The notes: a model not told the origin generated them from the letters alone. 60,000 nt of DNA from Antedon mediterranea (GCF_964355755.1 NC_092670.1:37189795-37249794); one strand, 5' to 3'. Counted from the stretch's first letter, positions 49,801-57,525 are shown. A program made the numbers and translations.

Positions 49801-52767
49801 TATGAAACTGGGTTATTATAAATTGTAATGTAATTTTAATTTTTTTTTTCGTTGCAGCTTATAAGCAAGGAACAAGTGAAAGTAAGATGTATCGATACTC
49901 TATTCATAGTAATTCCTTTGTATGTCTTTGGTCAACGAGCAAACTAATACGAAAGAAAAACCCTGGAGAAATTGATTATATATTTTCAAAGCATAATATT
50001 ATGAGGTACGAACAGTTTATTTATTAAATTAAGTTGTAAAGTTTAAATGGTTGCTTTAAACACTGTGAAACAGTGATACTGTTTATAAATCTGTATACCA
50101 ACTATGGCAAATTGTTGTATTTTTTTACATCATTGATAGTGACTTTTTAATTGTATTTTATTGTAGTTTATATCAGCCTCTGCTTTTACGGATTTTTTCG
50201 AGAGCTTTTCCAACTTTTGTAAGTCCTTGATTGACACCGAAGTGTTTAAGGTGATATTGTGAATAATGTTACCGAACTTCGGACAGCATAACAAAATTAA
50301 AATAAACTTCAGTTTAATAAAAACCGTTTGTGCATTCCTTGTCAATCAAGGACTTACCAAAGTTGGAAAAGCTCTCGAAAAAATCTGTAAAAGCAGAGGC
50401 TGATATAAACTACTTAATAAAACATTGTAAAACATTCGGCGTATTTCCAAAATGTATTTTATTTCATTATTTTTTTTTTTTCATTTTTAAAGAAATCCGT
50501 AAAACCAGAGGCTGATATAAACTACTTAAAAAATTGTAAAACATTCGGCGTATTTCCAAAATGTATTTTATTTTTAATTATTTTTTTTTTTCATTTTTAA
50601 AGGAATGGAGATGGTGAAAACAGCAAGCTAGCGTTATCAGGAACACCTGTTCCCAATAAGATGAACTGGAATGAACCAAAGACAGCACTCTCATCACTGC
50701 TTAACTCTGGCATACACAGAGAGGACAACCAGGCCTACCCGGTGTTCCACGAGTCAGCAAACGGCTTTCAAGGCAAGGACACGGATAAACCTATGGAAAA
50801 CTCCCAGGCAAGAAATACTGGAACTAGTGGAGACAGTTCAAATGCAAGTCCGGATACTAATGTGTGCGAAAGCAATCAGAAGCATGCCCTCTTGCATAAG
50901 CTGTTACAAGATGATGTTACAGCAGGTATGAAATCTCACTCCTAAAGACGATCAAACTATATTTATTAAAACGTCAAGAAACTCAACAGTTATTTTAAAT
51001 ATAAGTGGTGTGCTGCCAACTTTATATTCATTTATTCATTCAACCATTTATTTCGGAATCTCTGGTTCATAGAATATAAACATAACATAAATGAATTAAA
51101 AATAAACAATACTGTACTGATTATTACTACCCATCTCGGGATGGCATTCCACCTGGAGAGCATCTTTGACTTATATAAGACGTTGCCTATAATCGTTGAG
51201 ACTAAAACATTTCACTTGAATTGAGTCTACACATCAGGCCATATATCGATTTTCTAAACAATTCATAACAAAAAGAAAATCTACATTCCGTAAATATGAG
51301 GCAATGATTATATATAGATATGTGGATTATGATATTTATTGTAATAATTATATTATTACCTCTCCTTTTAGTTAAAGAAACACTCTTCAATTAAGTCTTT
51401 CTTTCTGCGGCATTAATTTTTACCCAACAACAGAAATCATGCATAATGCATGAGCATAATTATTTTCTATGTTAAAGATATCTTTTTATTTCCTAAATAT
51501 AACTAAACCAACCCTCAATGATCTCCCTCAAGTACTAGAACCAATAATATGGAACATCATAAGCTGAACCACCATTCAGTCACAGAACTAGCTTGCATAA
51601 AACCGTTATAGCCCCCTCTATAAGGTCTTGATTTGTGCCATGATTAATGTCATGCTTTATTCATGTTCTTGCCTTGAAATGTTGAGAAAACAATTTGTTT
51701 ACCCTCTGGAAAAACAGAGATTAAAGGTATCTCTCTTCATTTTCCTCCATTAATACTATTATATACTTTCTCAATTTCTTTTTTTAGATGATATTTCAAC
51801 AGATTCTAATAGTAAATCACCTGGAATGTCAGTTAGCCGTAATAGAACGAAAGTCAATGAAGGTGATGAAAATGATAGTGTAACATCGGCCAGAGATGCG
51901 GAAAAACATAAACTTTTAGCAAAATTGTTGGACGGAGACCGTACAAAGTTTTTCGGTAGTGGGAAGCTGCCGATCGAACAAACTGGATTTGTAGCCAGTA
52001 GTATTGTGTCTACATCGAGTTCTGTTATTGAACGCACTAAAAGCGATTCATCAGATACGGAAGAAAATACTAAATCACAGAAAAAGAAAAATGTTCTTTT
52101 ACAAAGACTTCTTATGGAAACTGATGTTCAAAACAATAGTACAGACAATGGGAATAAAGAAAACTCAACGACCAGTCCAACTGTATCCACGACTACATCG
52201 TCTGGGCAAGTTCAACAACCATTTGATTTAGATTTTATCTCAACGCCGACCGATGAAGCGGAACAACACATGATAGTTCAAAAATTAATAGAGGCAGCTA
52301 GTAGTCTTTCAAATGATCTTATCTATAACCATTCTAATCTATTAGGCGATGTTCTTAAAGAAATTAGCGACGGGGACCTTTTACCGTCAGCAGACAGTAC
52401 AATACCAGTTCCTAATATGAATATCAAAACTCAGGTGCAATTTCAAGGCGGAATGCCGCCACAAACTCAAATAACCCGTGGGCCATCTCAGCCCAAAAAA
52501 ACGGACAATGGTCAAACAAGACTTCCGAGTTCTAGTCAAAAACAAAAAGCAGATAAGAAAGCAAGCGGTATGAAGTCACCAACTATAAAAAAGACGGGTC
52601 GCGGGAACAGATCTTCATCGTCGTCAAGTATGAATCAATGGCCGCCTAATATGGGCGGTGGCAATAATAACATAGCGTCACAAGGTGTCGGTGGCGTGCC
52701 ACCTAATCAAGTTGCTCCTTTACGAGAACCAATGCAACCAAGCTCCACTTATAACAACATGGGTCCG
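40818..52767 (+). CDS. NCOA: p160/SRC nuclear receptor coactivator, 10 coding exons, 3' end beyond the window
   Basis: This is a nuclear coactivator of the p160 family (vertebrate NCOA1/2/3, fly Taiman). Such proteins bind ligand-activated nuclear receptors through LXXLL helices and recruit CBP/p300 and methyltransferases. Joining ten GT-AG exons gives one open frame of 2,364 nt (788 codons) with matching phases at every junction. In order it encodes a basic helix-loop-helix (about residues 28-80, basic KRRREQE), PAS-A (about 105-170, ALDGFLFVVNSQGKVDFITE), a PAS-B-like region (about 226-355, with CIARR at 233-237 and FTTNHDLSGNI at 253-263), then a Ser/Thr/Asn-rich region with four LXXLL boxes at 383-387, 451-455, 505-509 and 566-570. 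The start at 40,818 is the first ATG after an in-frame TGA at 40,806-40,808 and has A at -3. Vertebrate members run about 1,400 residues, so roughly the C-terminal half (Q-rich and AD2 regions) lies past 60,000. The family is certain; the exact orthologue (1, 2 or 3) is not assignable and the gene may be pre-duplication. Confidence 0.95.
40883..41449 (+). other. NCOA intron 1, with a LINE 3' tail
   Basis: A 567-bp GT-AG intron. About 41,100-41,230 reads GAGAAGGATTGACCGGTCAA..CCATGCCATGTGGACTATGT..TTTTTATGGCTAATAAAAAA with an ATGAATGAATGAA end, the form of a truncated LINE 3' end on the + strand. Confidence 0.6.
41450..41622 (+). CDS. NCOA: NCOA exon 2, bHLH domain
   Basis: Acceptor TTTTTTAG ends at 41,449 and donor GTATTG starts at 41,623. 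The exon enters in phase 2 and leaves in phase 1. The translation contains basic KRRREQE, helix 1 (YIEELADLISSN), a loop with NLDSWNVRPEE, and helix 2 (VEEVVKGIKQQKKQQ). The RREQExxYIEELAxLI pattern is diagnostic of p160 coactivators rather than of DNA-binding bHLH-PAS factors such as ARNT or AHR. Confidence 0.95.
41678..41861. mobile_element. Short inverted-repeat element, family M, copy 8, in NCOA intron 2
   Basis: AAAGCTCTGTCTACACTATCA at the left; the right end GTTTGATTGTTAACAGCTTA has lost part of the terminus (TAGACAGA). Three AAATATGGTAGTGATATG-like units instead of the usual two. Confidence 0.83.
41862..43410. other. Rest of NCOA intron 2, nothing supported
   Basis: Mostly AT-rich, somewhat GC-richer at 42,340-42,660. 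No exon-like frame linking exons 2 and 3 is seen here. Confidence 0.55.
43411..43505 (+). CDS. NCOA: NCOA exon 3, linker into PAS-A
   Basis: Acceptor TTCTTGTAG ends at 43,410 and donor GTAAGA starts at 43,506; phase 1 in, phase 0 out. The end of the exon reads GVIAKDKLGPVLLE, matching the conserved GxIxKDxLGPxxLE that precedes PAS-A in vertebrate NCOA proteins. The first half (SDPSVGIQHDHVSSSN) is an unconserved linker. Confidence 0.92.
43506..44337 (+). other. NCOA intron 3, with a tRNA-like fragment
   Basis: At 43,930-43,990 TTGTCCAGAGGTAAGAA (A-box like), a CCAG/CTGG stem and GGTTGTGAGTCCC (B-box like) give a degraded tRNA-derived fragment. CCCAAATAGGGGTCTCCT-type words repeat at 43,635-43,700. 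Confidence 0.5.
44090..44168 (+). repeat. Tandem repeat, about 18 bp, four copies
   Basis: TTAGCCATGTACAGTTAA units with small variations, in NCOA intron 3. Confidence 0.85.
44338..44427 (+). CDS. NCOA: NCOA exon 4, PAS-A core
   Basis: A 90-nt phase 0-0 exon between TACATAG and GTGAGC. It encodes ALDGFLFVVNSQGKVDFITE followed by NVSSYLTSTQ, the first strands and helix of PAS-A. The ALDGFxFVVNxxGxVxFxxENV signature is shared with NCOA1-3. Confidence 0.95.
44515..44730 (+). mobile_element. tRNA-derived SINE, family S1, in NCOA intron 4
   Basis: A tRNA-like head AGTGGAGTTGTAGCTTGGTG..GGGGTTCAATCCTG with clear A and B boxes, then the S1 body TGTGTCAGGGTTGTAACTCA, CGACTCTTTCAACTCCACTC, CCTAAGCCTCAAATGAGACC and ATCCATCCTGTAATTGGCG. 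Confidence 0.87.
44731..45904. other. NCOA intron 4 interior, no gene seen
   Basis: AT-rich sequence. The 62-codon ORF at 44,828 has no splice-compatible relation to exons 4 and 5. Confidence 0.5.
45905..46233 (-). pseudogene. Possible LINE ORF2 C-terminal remnant, 108 codons
   Basis: The longest ORF outside NCOA, on the strand opposite the gene in intron 4. Residues 44-76 read IRVPWHTRNRGLFNPPFGRI then NVTNRGLFKSLCYSYNKL. The HxTRNxxxLxxPxxRxN...YNxL spacing resembles the C-terminal motif of some non-LTR reverse transcriptases. The match is weak; chance is not excluded. Confidence 0.35.
46255..46333 (+). CDS. NCOA: NCOA exon 5, PAS-A continued
   Basis: A 79-nt exon between TTTGAAG and GTAAGTA, phase 0 in and phase 1 out. 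It reads DDLMGINVFSLIAQSDHQHF then RSLLPL, matching the ELMxxSVYSILHxGDHxxFxxxLLP stretch of family members. It is small and would be missed by ORF-length filters. Confidence 0.93.
46381..46597. mobile_element. Short inverted-repeat element in NCOA intron 5
   Basis: TAAAGATGTATTGTCTCC on the left and GGAGACAATATATCTTA on the right are 17-18 bp inverted ends with two mismatches. The interior is AT-rich and partly self-complementary (CCAAAAACCACATTTTTT / CAGTTTTTGGTCAAAAT). Confidence 0.75.
46598..47441. other. NCOA intron 5 interior, no gene seen
   Basis: AT-rich, with a moderately GC-richer patch at 46,670-46,810. Nothing recognised. Confidence 0.5.
47442..47570. mobile_element. Short inverted-repeat element, family M, copy 9, in NCOA intron 5
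   Basis: AAGTTCTGTCTACACTATCA on the left and GATAGTTTAGACAAAGCTTTA on the right. Only one AAATATGGTAGTGATATG unit. It ends about 45 bp before the exon 6 acceptor. Confidence 0.85.
47615..47788 (+). CDS. NCOA: NCOA exon 6, end of PAS-A and linker
   Basis: Acceptor TTTACAG ends at 47,614; donor GTGCAG starts at 47,789; phase 1 in and out. It encodes WMGNKRNHTSFELRMKTKSA, then an acidic stretch and ARYIKMKCSAMVRTSLKN. This corresponds to the family's FNCRMLxK..YExMxCFAV segment between the PAS domains. The ORF runs a few codons into the intron before a stop; the donor choice rests on frame continuity with exon 7. Confidence 0.92.
47936..48512 (+). repeat. Minisatellite, 31-bp unit, about 18 copies, in NCOA intron 6
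   Basis: TTAGTGTCCCAAAGAAGGGG / TCCCTTGAATA units with point variants and 1-2 bp length changes (GGGGGTCCCC, GGCGTCCCC, GAATAATAGTG). It fills nearly half of the 1,213-bp intron (47,789-49,001). Confidence 0.93.
48513..49001. other. NCOA intron 6, 3' part, no gene seen
   Basis: AT-rich, ending in the acceptor of exon 7. A 77-codon minus ORF here is unrecognised. Confidence 0.5.
49002..49238 (+). CDS. NCOA: NCOA exon 7, start of PAS-B
   Basis: Acceptor TATTCCTACAG ends at 49,001 and donor GTACAC starts at 49,239; phase 1 to 1. It contains SHLFCIARRMTMDEMNTVRP and FTTNHDLSGNILMADVEGL, matching the LxCIARRxPxxE and SFTTRxDLxGKI signatures of NCOA PAS-B. The rest (GKNFFDLCLMADRELVRNHF) is the helical part before the G-strand. 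Confidence 0.95.
49590..49802 (-). mobile_element. 5S rRNA-derived SINE (SINE3-like), in NCOA intron 7
   Basis: On the minus strand 49,802-49,692 follows 5S rRNA almost end to end: ACAGCCATACAGCGTTGAAA, CACCAGTTCTCGTTAGATCA, CCGAAGTTAAGCAATGTTGG, CTGGATGGGAGACGGCGGGT and TATACCGG. The internal promoter elements (A box AAGTTAAGCAATG, intermediate element and C box GGATGGGAGAC) are nearly intact. The head continues into a non-5S body (TAATGATAATATCGGACTAG, GGCACCGTGGGTTTGTGGAG), which marks it as a retroposon family member and not a 5S gene. The body's end at about 49,590 is approximate. Confidence 0.8.
49858..50005 (+). CDS. NCOA: NCOA exon 8, end of PAS-B
   Basis: Acceptor TTCGTTGCAG ends at 49,857 and donor GTACGA starts at 50,006; phase 1 in, phase 2 out. 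It encodes AYKQGTSESKMYRYSIHSNS, then FVCLWSTSKLIRKKNPGE and IFSKHNIMR. The YRxSxxxxxxVxxxTKSKLI and HMxxR positions match vertebrate NCOA proteins and complete the PAS-B fold. Confidence 0.95.
50006..50602 (+). repeat. NCOA intron 8: inverted repeat plus tandem duplication of the splice acceptor
   Basis: A 72-bp arm at 50,165-50,236 is the near-perfect complement of 50,341-50,412. A segment of about 111 bp starting AAATCTGTAAAAGCAGAGGC is then repeated in tandem (about 50,382-50,492 and 50,493-50,602), each copy ending in a T-tract and CATTTTTAAAG. Only the second AG (50,602) continues the NCOA frame. The repeated segment encodes a peptide-like stretch KDLPKLEKLSKKSVKAEADI, NYLIKHCKTFGVFPKCILF, reminiscent of the region preceding reverse transcriptase in Penelope-like elements (weak). 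Confidence 0.8.
50603..50925 (+). CDS. NCOA: NCOA exon 9, two LXXLL boxes
   Basis: Acceptor TTTTTAAAG ends at 50,602 (the second of two near-identical acceptors, see intron 8); donor GTATGA starts at 50,926; phase 2 in, phase 1 out. The exon carries LSSLL (50,688-50,702) and LHKLL (50,892-50,906, within ALLHKLLQDD). LLHKLL is very close to the vertebrate ILHRLL receptor box. The sequence between them is polar and low in complexity, as usual for the receptor-interaction region. Confidence 0.94.
50926..51787 (-). other. NCOA intron 9, with a possible LINE tail
   Basis: About 51,026-51,090, on the minus strand, reads GAACCAGAGATTCCGAAATA, AATGGTTGAATGAATAAATG, the form of a non-LTR retrotransposon 3' end. 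The rest is AT-rich. Confidence 0.5.
51788..52767 (+). CDS. NCOA: NCOA exon 10, two more LXXLL boxes and candidate AD1
   Basis: A large 980-nt exon, acceptor TTTTTTTAG ending at 51,787 and donor GTAAGT at 52,768; phase 1 in, phase 0 out. It contains LAKLL (51,916-51,930, in KLLAKLLDGD) and LQRLL (52,099-52,113, in NVLLQRLLME). A helical stretch starting DEAEQHMIVQKLIEAASSL (residues from about 617) sits where the CBP/p300-binding AD1 lies in vertebrates; that match is weak and inferred. The rest is S/T/N/Q/P-rich, with a serine run near 52,612-52,628 and NMGGGNNN. Past the donor the frame reads VSQFFFF and stops at 52,852, which supports splicing. Confidence 0.94.
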
Positions 52768-53182
52768 GTAAGTCAATTTTTTTTTTTTCAACACTGCCCT
52801 CAAGATTCTGAAATGTTAAACAAAATTGTTAATGTTTATTGCTTTGTGTTTTAACTGAAATATGATTTGTCCCATTTATTTATGAGATTCATAATATATA
52901 ATTCTGTATTTATATAAGAAAAAAAAATTATTTTAATTCTTTATATGAATTGCATTTCAAGATTCTGCAAGCAAATATTTCAATAGCAAATTAGAAGAAG
53001 GGGTGATAATGCACTTTTTCACCACACTCTCTCTCTCGCTCACTTACCCAATTTAAAGATTCACCCGTTGCGCGGCATTGATGGTGAGTGACCGTGAAGT
53101 CTTATGCCCAGTTTTAGGTGCGAAACTGCAGTAGCGTTGATGTAGAGATGTAGTTCAGCCCATTAAAACCCAAACTGTACAG
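52768..53182. other. NCOA intron 10, start
   Basis: AT-rich. A CACTCTCTCTCTCGCTCACT patch lies near 53,023. No exon-like frame. Confidence 0.5.
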
Positions 53183-54930
53183 TATATTTTAAAGCCCCAT
53201 TCCCTACGTTTTTTAGATCTAATTTAAGATCACAAACTATATTTAATGTAAAAATAATACTATATGGTCCTATTGCGATAACTTTTTTCGTCTTTAAACG
53301 GTTAAAAATGTGAAAAATAAGCCGATTCTAATAATTATAGCGGCCCGCTATAAATCCCAAAATGCATTGCGCGCGGATTGATATTTTTGTTTTTCACCTG
53401 TAATTCGCCCACTTTTCGATCGATCGTGAGGGGTGTCACGAAAGCTCAGACCACGAAAGCTCAGACCCCCTAAGACCTAAGATCACGAAAGCTAAGACCC
53501 AACACCTAAGATTACAAATACTAAGATATACTACAGCTTAAAAACAATACTTGTTTATCCATACATAATTTTAAACACAGTAGGTTTCATTTATTACCAT
53601 AAATATAATTTAATACTACCGCAAAACATAGATAAACTCACATTATTTTCGCCCGTTGAGTAAATGTATATTTTTTCTTTACAACAAACAAACTTGACGG
53701 GTTGTTTGTTGGTATATATTTACTCCATTGTGTTGCTTCAGAGGATGTTTTTCTTACGCACCTGCCTTTCTTGTATTTTGACTCCAAATTTGTTGACTAA
53801 CTTTATCCTGAACACCACACTTTAAAATTAGGACTTATAAGTACTTTCAGAAGGAGAAACACATAATAACAAATAAATAAATCCTTTAAATTGATGATTT
53901 TACAGATGTGTTTCTTTGTATACTGTAATGACAATGTAACTCCTCGAGCTCCCCCCCATGCTCAATGTTTTTGTTTCTATAGAGCGCCAAAAGAGCAACA
54001 ATAATAGTACAAGTATAAAAACAGAAAGAAAACGAAACAAAAAAACTTATCATGATTTTTAAATTAAAATTTATTTGCCAGTATTTATTTCTTTGTACTT
54101 GCATGATTATACTATTATCATTACAATTTTAATTTTACATTGTTCCATCCACACTGTAGATGGACTCCACAGAGTTTTCAGCCCTCTATATAATTTTTGC
54201 TCTTTTTACGTTCCATAGAAACAAAAACATTCCGAACATGGCCCATGGGGTAGGCCTACTGTACTGTAGGCTAGTCATTTTGTGTGCGAGAAAAACGTCT
54301 GTAAAATCATCAATTTAAAAATGTATTTGTTACTTTTTATGTGATTCTTTTTCATGAAAGTGCCAATTCTAAGGTGTGGTATTCAGAATAAATGTTGGGA
54401 GTTAAAATACAAGGCAGGTGCGAAAGATAAATATTTGTAATCTTAGGTGTTGGGTCTTAGCTTTCGTGATCTTAGGTCTTAGGGGGTCTGAGCTTTCGTG
54501 GTCTGAGCTTTCGTGACACCCCGATCGTGAGGCCAAAACAAATGGAAGACTCCTAACTTTTCAGCGAAAATACCGGGTTTTCCCCAATTTGTATCAACGG
54601 AGTCTGGCAAAAATAGAAAGACAATTCATGCAGCAACTATACAACGTCAGGATAGGTATATAGCTCGCGTACGATGTTCGTACGTTACCGATGTTTACCA
54701 GCTAGGCCTACAAAACTAAGCCTAGCTAGGCTAGGCCTAAGACCGTCCATGAGAGGTCGATCGCCGCGAGCTACTTAGGTAGTGCATTGTTTCTCACTTT
54801 TTATCATAATTTACCATAAAACGTACATTTAAGACAAGGAATGACATGGTTTAATGTTTTTAAAGTGATATATATGTATTATTTTCCAAAAAACGTCCAA
54901 AATTGCAGGGAAGGGGTCTTTAAAATATTT
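53183..54930. mobile_element. Outer inverted-repeat element A, split by element B
   Basis: Left ATATTTTAAAGCCCCATTCC..CTACGTTTTTTAGA pairs with the complement of the right end (ATATTTTAAAGACCCCTTCC..CTGCAATTTTGGACGTTTTTTGGA). Removing element B and one copy of its target duplication leaves an element of about 647 bp. It has GC-richer patches (GCTCGCGTACGATGTTCGTA; CTAGCTAGGCTAGGCCTAAG) and no ORF of note. Confidence 0.78.
53430..54522. mobile_element. Foldback element B, 91-bp perfect inverted ends, 8-bp target duplication
   Basis: 53,430-53,520 and 54,432-54,522 are exact inverted copies over 91 bp, starting GGGGTGTCACGAAAGCTCAG. GATCGTGA flanks the element on both sides (53,422-53,429 and 54,523-54,530), an 8-bp duplication as made by hAT- or P-type transposases. 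The terminus has internal repeats (ACGAAAGCTCAGACC twice, then ACGAAAGCTAAGACC). Weaker inverted similarity extends inward several hundred bp (GCACCTGCC, TTTTAACTCC/TTTTGACTCC, AAATTGATGATTTTACAGA, ATGTTTTTGTTTCTAT). No transposase is encoded. Confidence 0.93.
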
Positions 54931-54955
54931 CTTTTTAATTTCGTACTTGCAATTA

Positions 54956-55195
54956 GGAGTTGGATAGCCGAGTGGTTAGGACACTTGACTGTCGTACAGA
55001 TAGACCCGGGTTCAATGCCCGACAACTCCCAGTTCACTCAGCTGTAAAATGAGTACCTGGTTGAAAATACTAGGGAGAAAAAAGGCGGCGTGGAAAGGAA
55101 CTGGCCACCCTACCACATAATGCCGAGGCTTAGTACAATGAGCTCCTAACAGCTCATTCCCCTACGTTCAGAGGACATGGGACTCACCTTTACCT
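54956..55195 (+). mobile_element. tRNA-derived SINE with perfect 12-bp target duplication
   Basis: The head GGAGTTGGATAGCCGAGTGG..GGGTTCAATGCC..CAACTCC has a fully paired acceptor stem (GGAGTTG/CAACTCC) and good A and B boxes. The body carries CAGCTGTAAAATGAGTACCT, AGGCGGCGTGGAAAGGAACT and CACATAATGCCGAGGCTTAG. TACTTGCAATTA stands at 54,944-54,955 and again at 55,196-55,207, so this is a rather young insertion. Confidence 0.92.
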
Positions 55196-55207
55196 TACTT
55201 GCAATTA

Positions 55208-57525
55208 ATGAGGAAAAATGTGATTCAAACAAATCCAAACTGATTGAAACTAACTGTTTGTTTCTATTACTGTATTATTAAAAATGTATATCATTTGTGT
55301 TTATGTATTGTACATCATTTGTGTTTCACAATATTCTTTACATTTATATGGGAAGTTTGCAAAGTGCAATATTTTAATTGTCTCCCTCTATAGTTTGTCA
55401 TTTCCATTTAATGGTAATTTCTTGCTATGTATTTGGTAATAAATGGAAAATATTTGGAATAATATCATCTCAGCCAGTCTCCTTTTTCTTGTATGATACA
55501 ATTTCCTAATTTCAGTTTTCACAAGATTGTCTAGTTTCTTTTAGCTAGTTCCATGTACTGTATGTTGTTAATGATATTACAACCTTTTCTTACGTACAAG
55601 AGACGATTAATTTAATTTTGATGTGGAAAGACCGTTTTAGTGTAGAAATTGTTTTGTACAAATGTTGTTAAAAATAGCAATTGTGTTGAATGTATTAAAT
55701 TTGTATTACACCTTACAATTACCACTGGGGTATGTTGAATAGCAATTATTCTCGCCATTTCCTCTTAAACTTTATCTTGTAGTCCACAAATATTTTTCCA
55801 CTATTTTAGCTTTTAATTTATTCATTTTTACATTTACACAATATCTTCAGAAAAGTTGGTACGGTAGACTGTTTTTTTAAATTCTAAGTAAAAATATATC
55901 TGGTGAATTTTATTTCAGTTTTTGTTTGATTAAGGAATATTAATTAATATTAATTGGAAATTACAAAAAATAATAAAAGTATTTCAGTTGTATTATAAAC
56001 AGAAGTACAATAAAACAACTACCCAAGTTTTAATACCATTTTTGAAAGTATAGAATCTTATAAAATATTAAAGAACAAAAAATTATTATTATCATATTAT
56101 TATTTTCAATTTTTTCTTTGGTAGTTTTGTTAGTTAAATGTAATGTAACTATGCATTTGTAAAAGTACACTTACAAGTAAAATTTCATGACATTCAATTT
56201 ATTTAACCCAGATGTTAACGTGACCTTCGAGAGGTCAAATAAGGTGTTAGCTAACTGTGGACTGATGTTCAACAAAATGATATAATATTCATACACACTG
56301 TACATACACAGCTAGATAATAATATTCTTACAGCTTTTCATATGCAACAAAAGTAGGGCAAGAAATTCAATCTATTTGAAGACATCCAAGATATTAATGT
56401 CTCTGTGAGTGAGAGCGTAAGTTACACTAAGTTAGGGAGTCATGTCATGAAACTGTGCTAGGGAGTTGTGTACGACCTTGACGCAGTTCAGTGAATTGTG
56501 AAGCATGCTTGAGAAAGGAAAGTTTGTATTTGGAGAATGTCGACTGGATGATCAGAAAATGCTCGGATGAGTTCTTCATAGTAAGGCAAGTTATTCCTTT
56601 CTTGGTATCTTTTTCAAAAAAAAATTATACATTTTAAATACTGTGTGTGTGTATTTAAAATATATTTTCTAATCTTTGAAAATTAATTTCATGTTTCAAA
56701 ATTCCAATTGAGGAAATGTTGTAGTCGTTCAGGAAGGCTATTATTTCAAAAGTGCATACCTACAGGTTCAAGTTTCCAAAATAGTATAATAAACAGATCG
56801 AGGTAATAGCTTACAAAAGTAGCACACTCCTTGCTGCACTCAATACAAACAATGTATGATAAACGTTCTTTTGCAACTATTTATTTATAAAACATTGTAA
56901 TTTGTCAGTCATTAGGAATTTATATTTTGTTTATTTAAAATCTGTGCTTTATGTTTGTGACCTTTTCAGGTTTTAACATCAAGGTTTCTGTACTGAATAC
57001 AGTACTGTACTAAGTATAGAGGATTTTTGTGTCAATGCCGAACTAAATGGTACTAGGTACTTCACAGGTTGTACAAGTACACTTGATGACAATTTAATTG
57101 GCATTTGGATAAGTTATAGCTTGTCCTAGTGAGTTACTCTATTAATTAATGTACATATAATGCTACTGGAATTAATTAATTATACGTGTTACACTTACAG
57201 ACACATATATGATTTAATATACTCTGACAATTTTATTTGAGGATTTACTTTTTGGAAATTGAGATTTGTAACAAAGTTGCTTTGCGAATGTTTTGAAAAT
57301 TGAAATAATATAAATTGAAATAAATGTACAGTAGCCAAATTTAATATTCTTTAAATTAAACTTTAAATTTGATTTAAAAATAAAATCTAAATTAACTTAT
57401 TGTAGAAAGTATAACAGTTTGGTACATATTGTATTTAATAATGTTTTAAAAAGAAATTAATTTAAAAAAAAAGTATTGTTAAAATTAATAAGTAAATGGG
57501 TGAATAGCATTAATTCATTGATTAA
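55208..57525. other. NCOA intron 10 interior, no exon seen
   Basis: AT-rich. I tested several TTTCAG/CCCAG sites for a phase-0 continuation of NCOA (for example at 55,516, 55,919 and 56,211); all hit stops within a few codons. Confidence 0.5.

Noticed and set aside
49692-49802. Functional 5S rRNA gene
   Set aside because: Many substitutions, no terminator T-run at the 5S end, and read-through into a non-5S body.
51826-52854. A free-standing 342-codon gene starting at 51,826
   Set aside because: The frame extends upstream to the acceptor at 51,787 and joins exon 9 in phase; the part after 52,767 is intronic read-through.
54956-55030. Functional tRNA gene
   Set aside because: The acceptor stem is perfect, but the anticodon arm does not form properly and the sequence continues into a SINE body bounded by target duplications.
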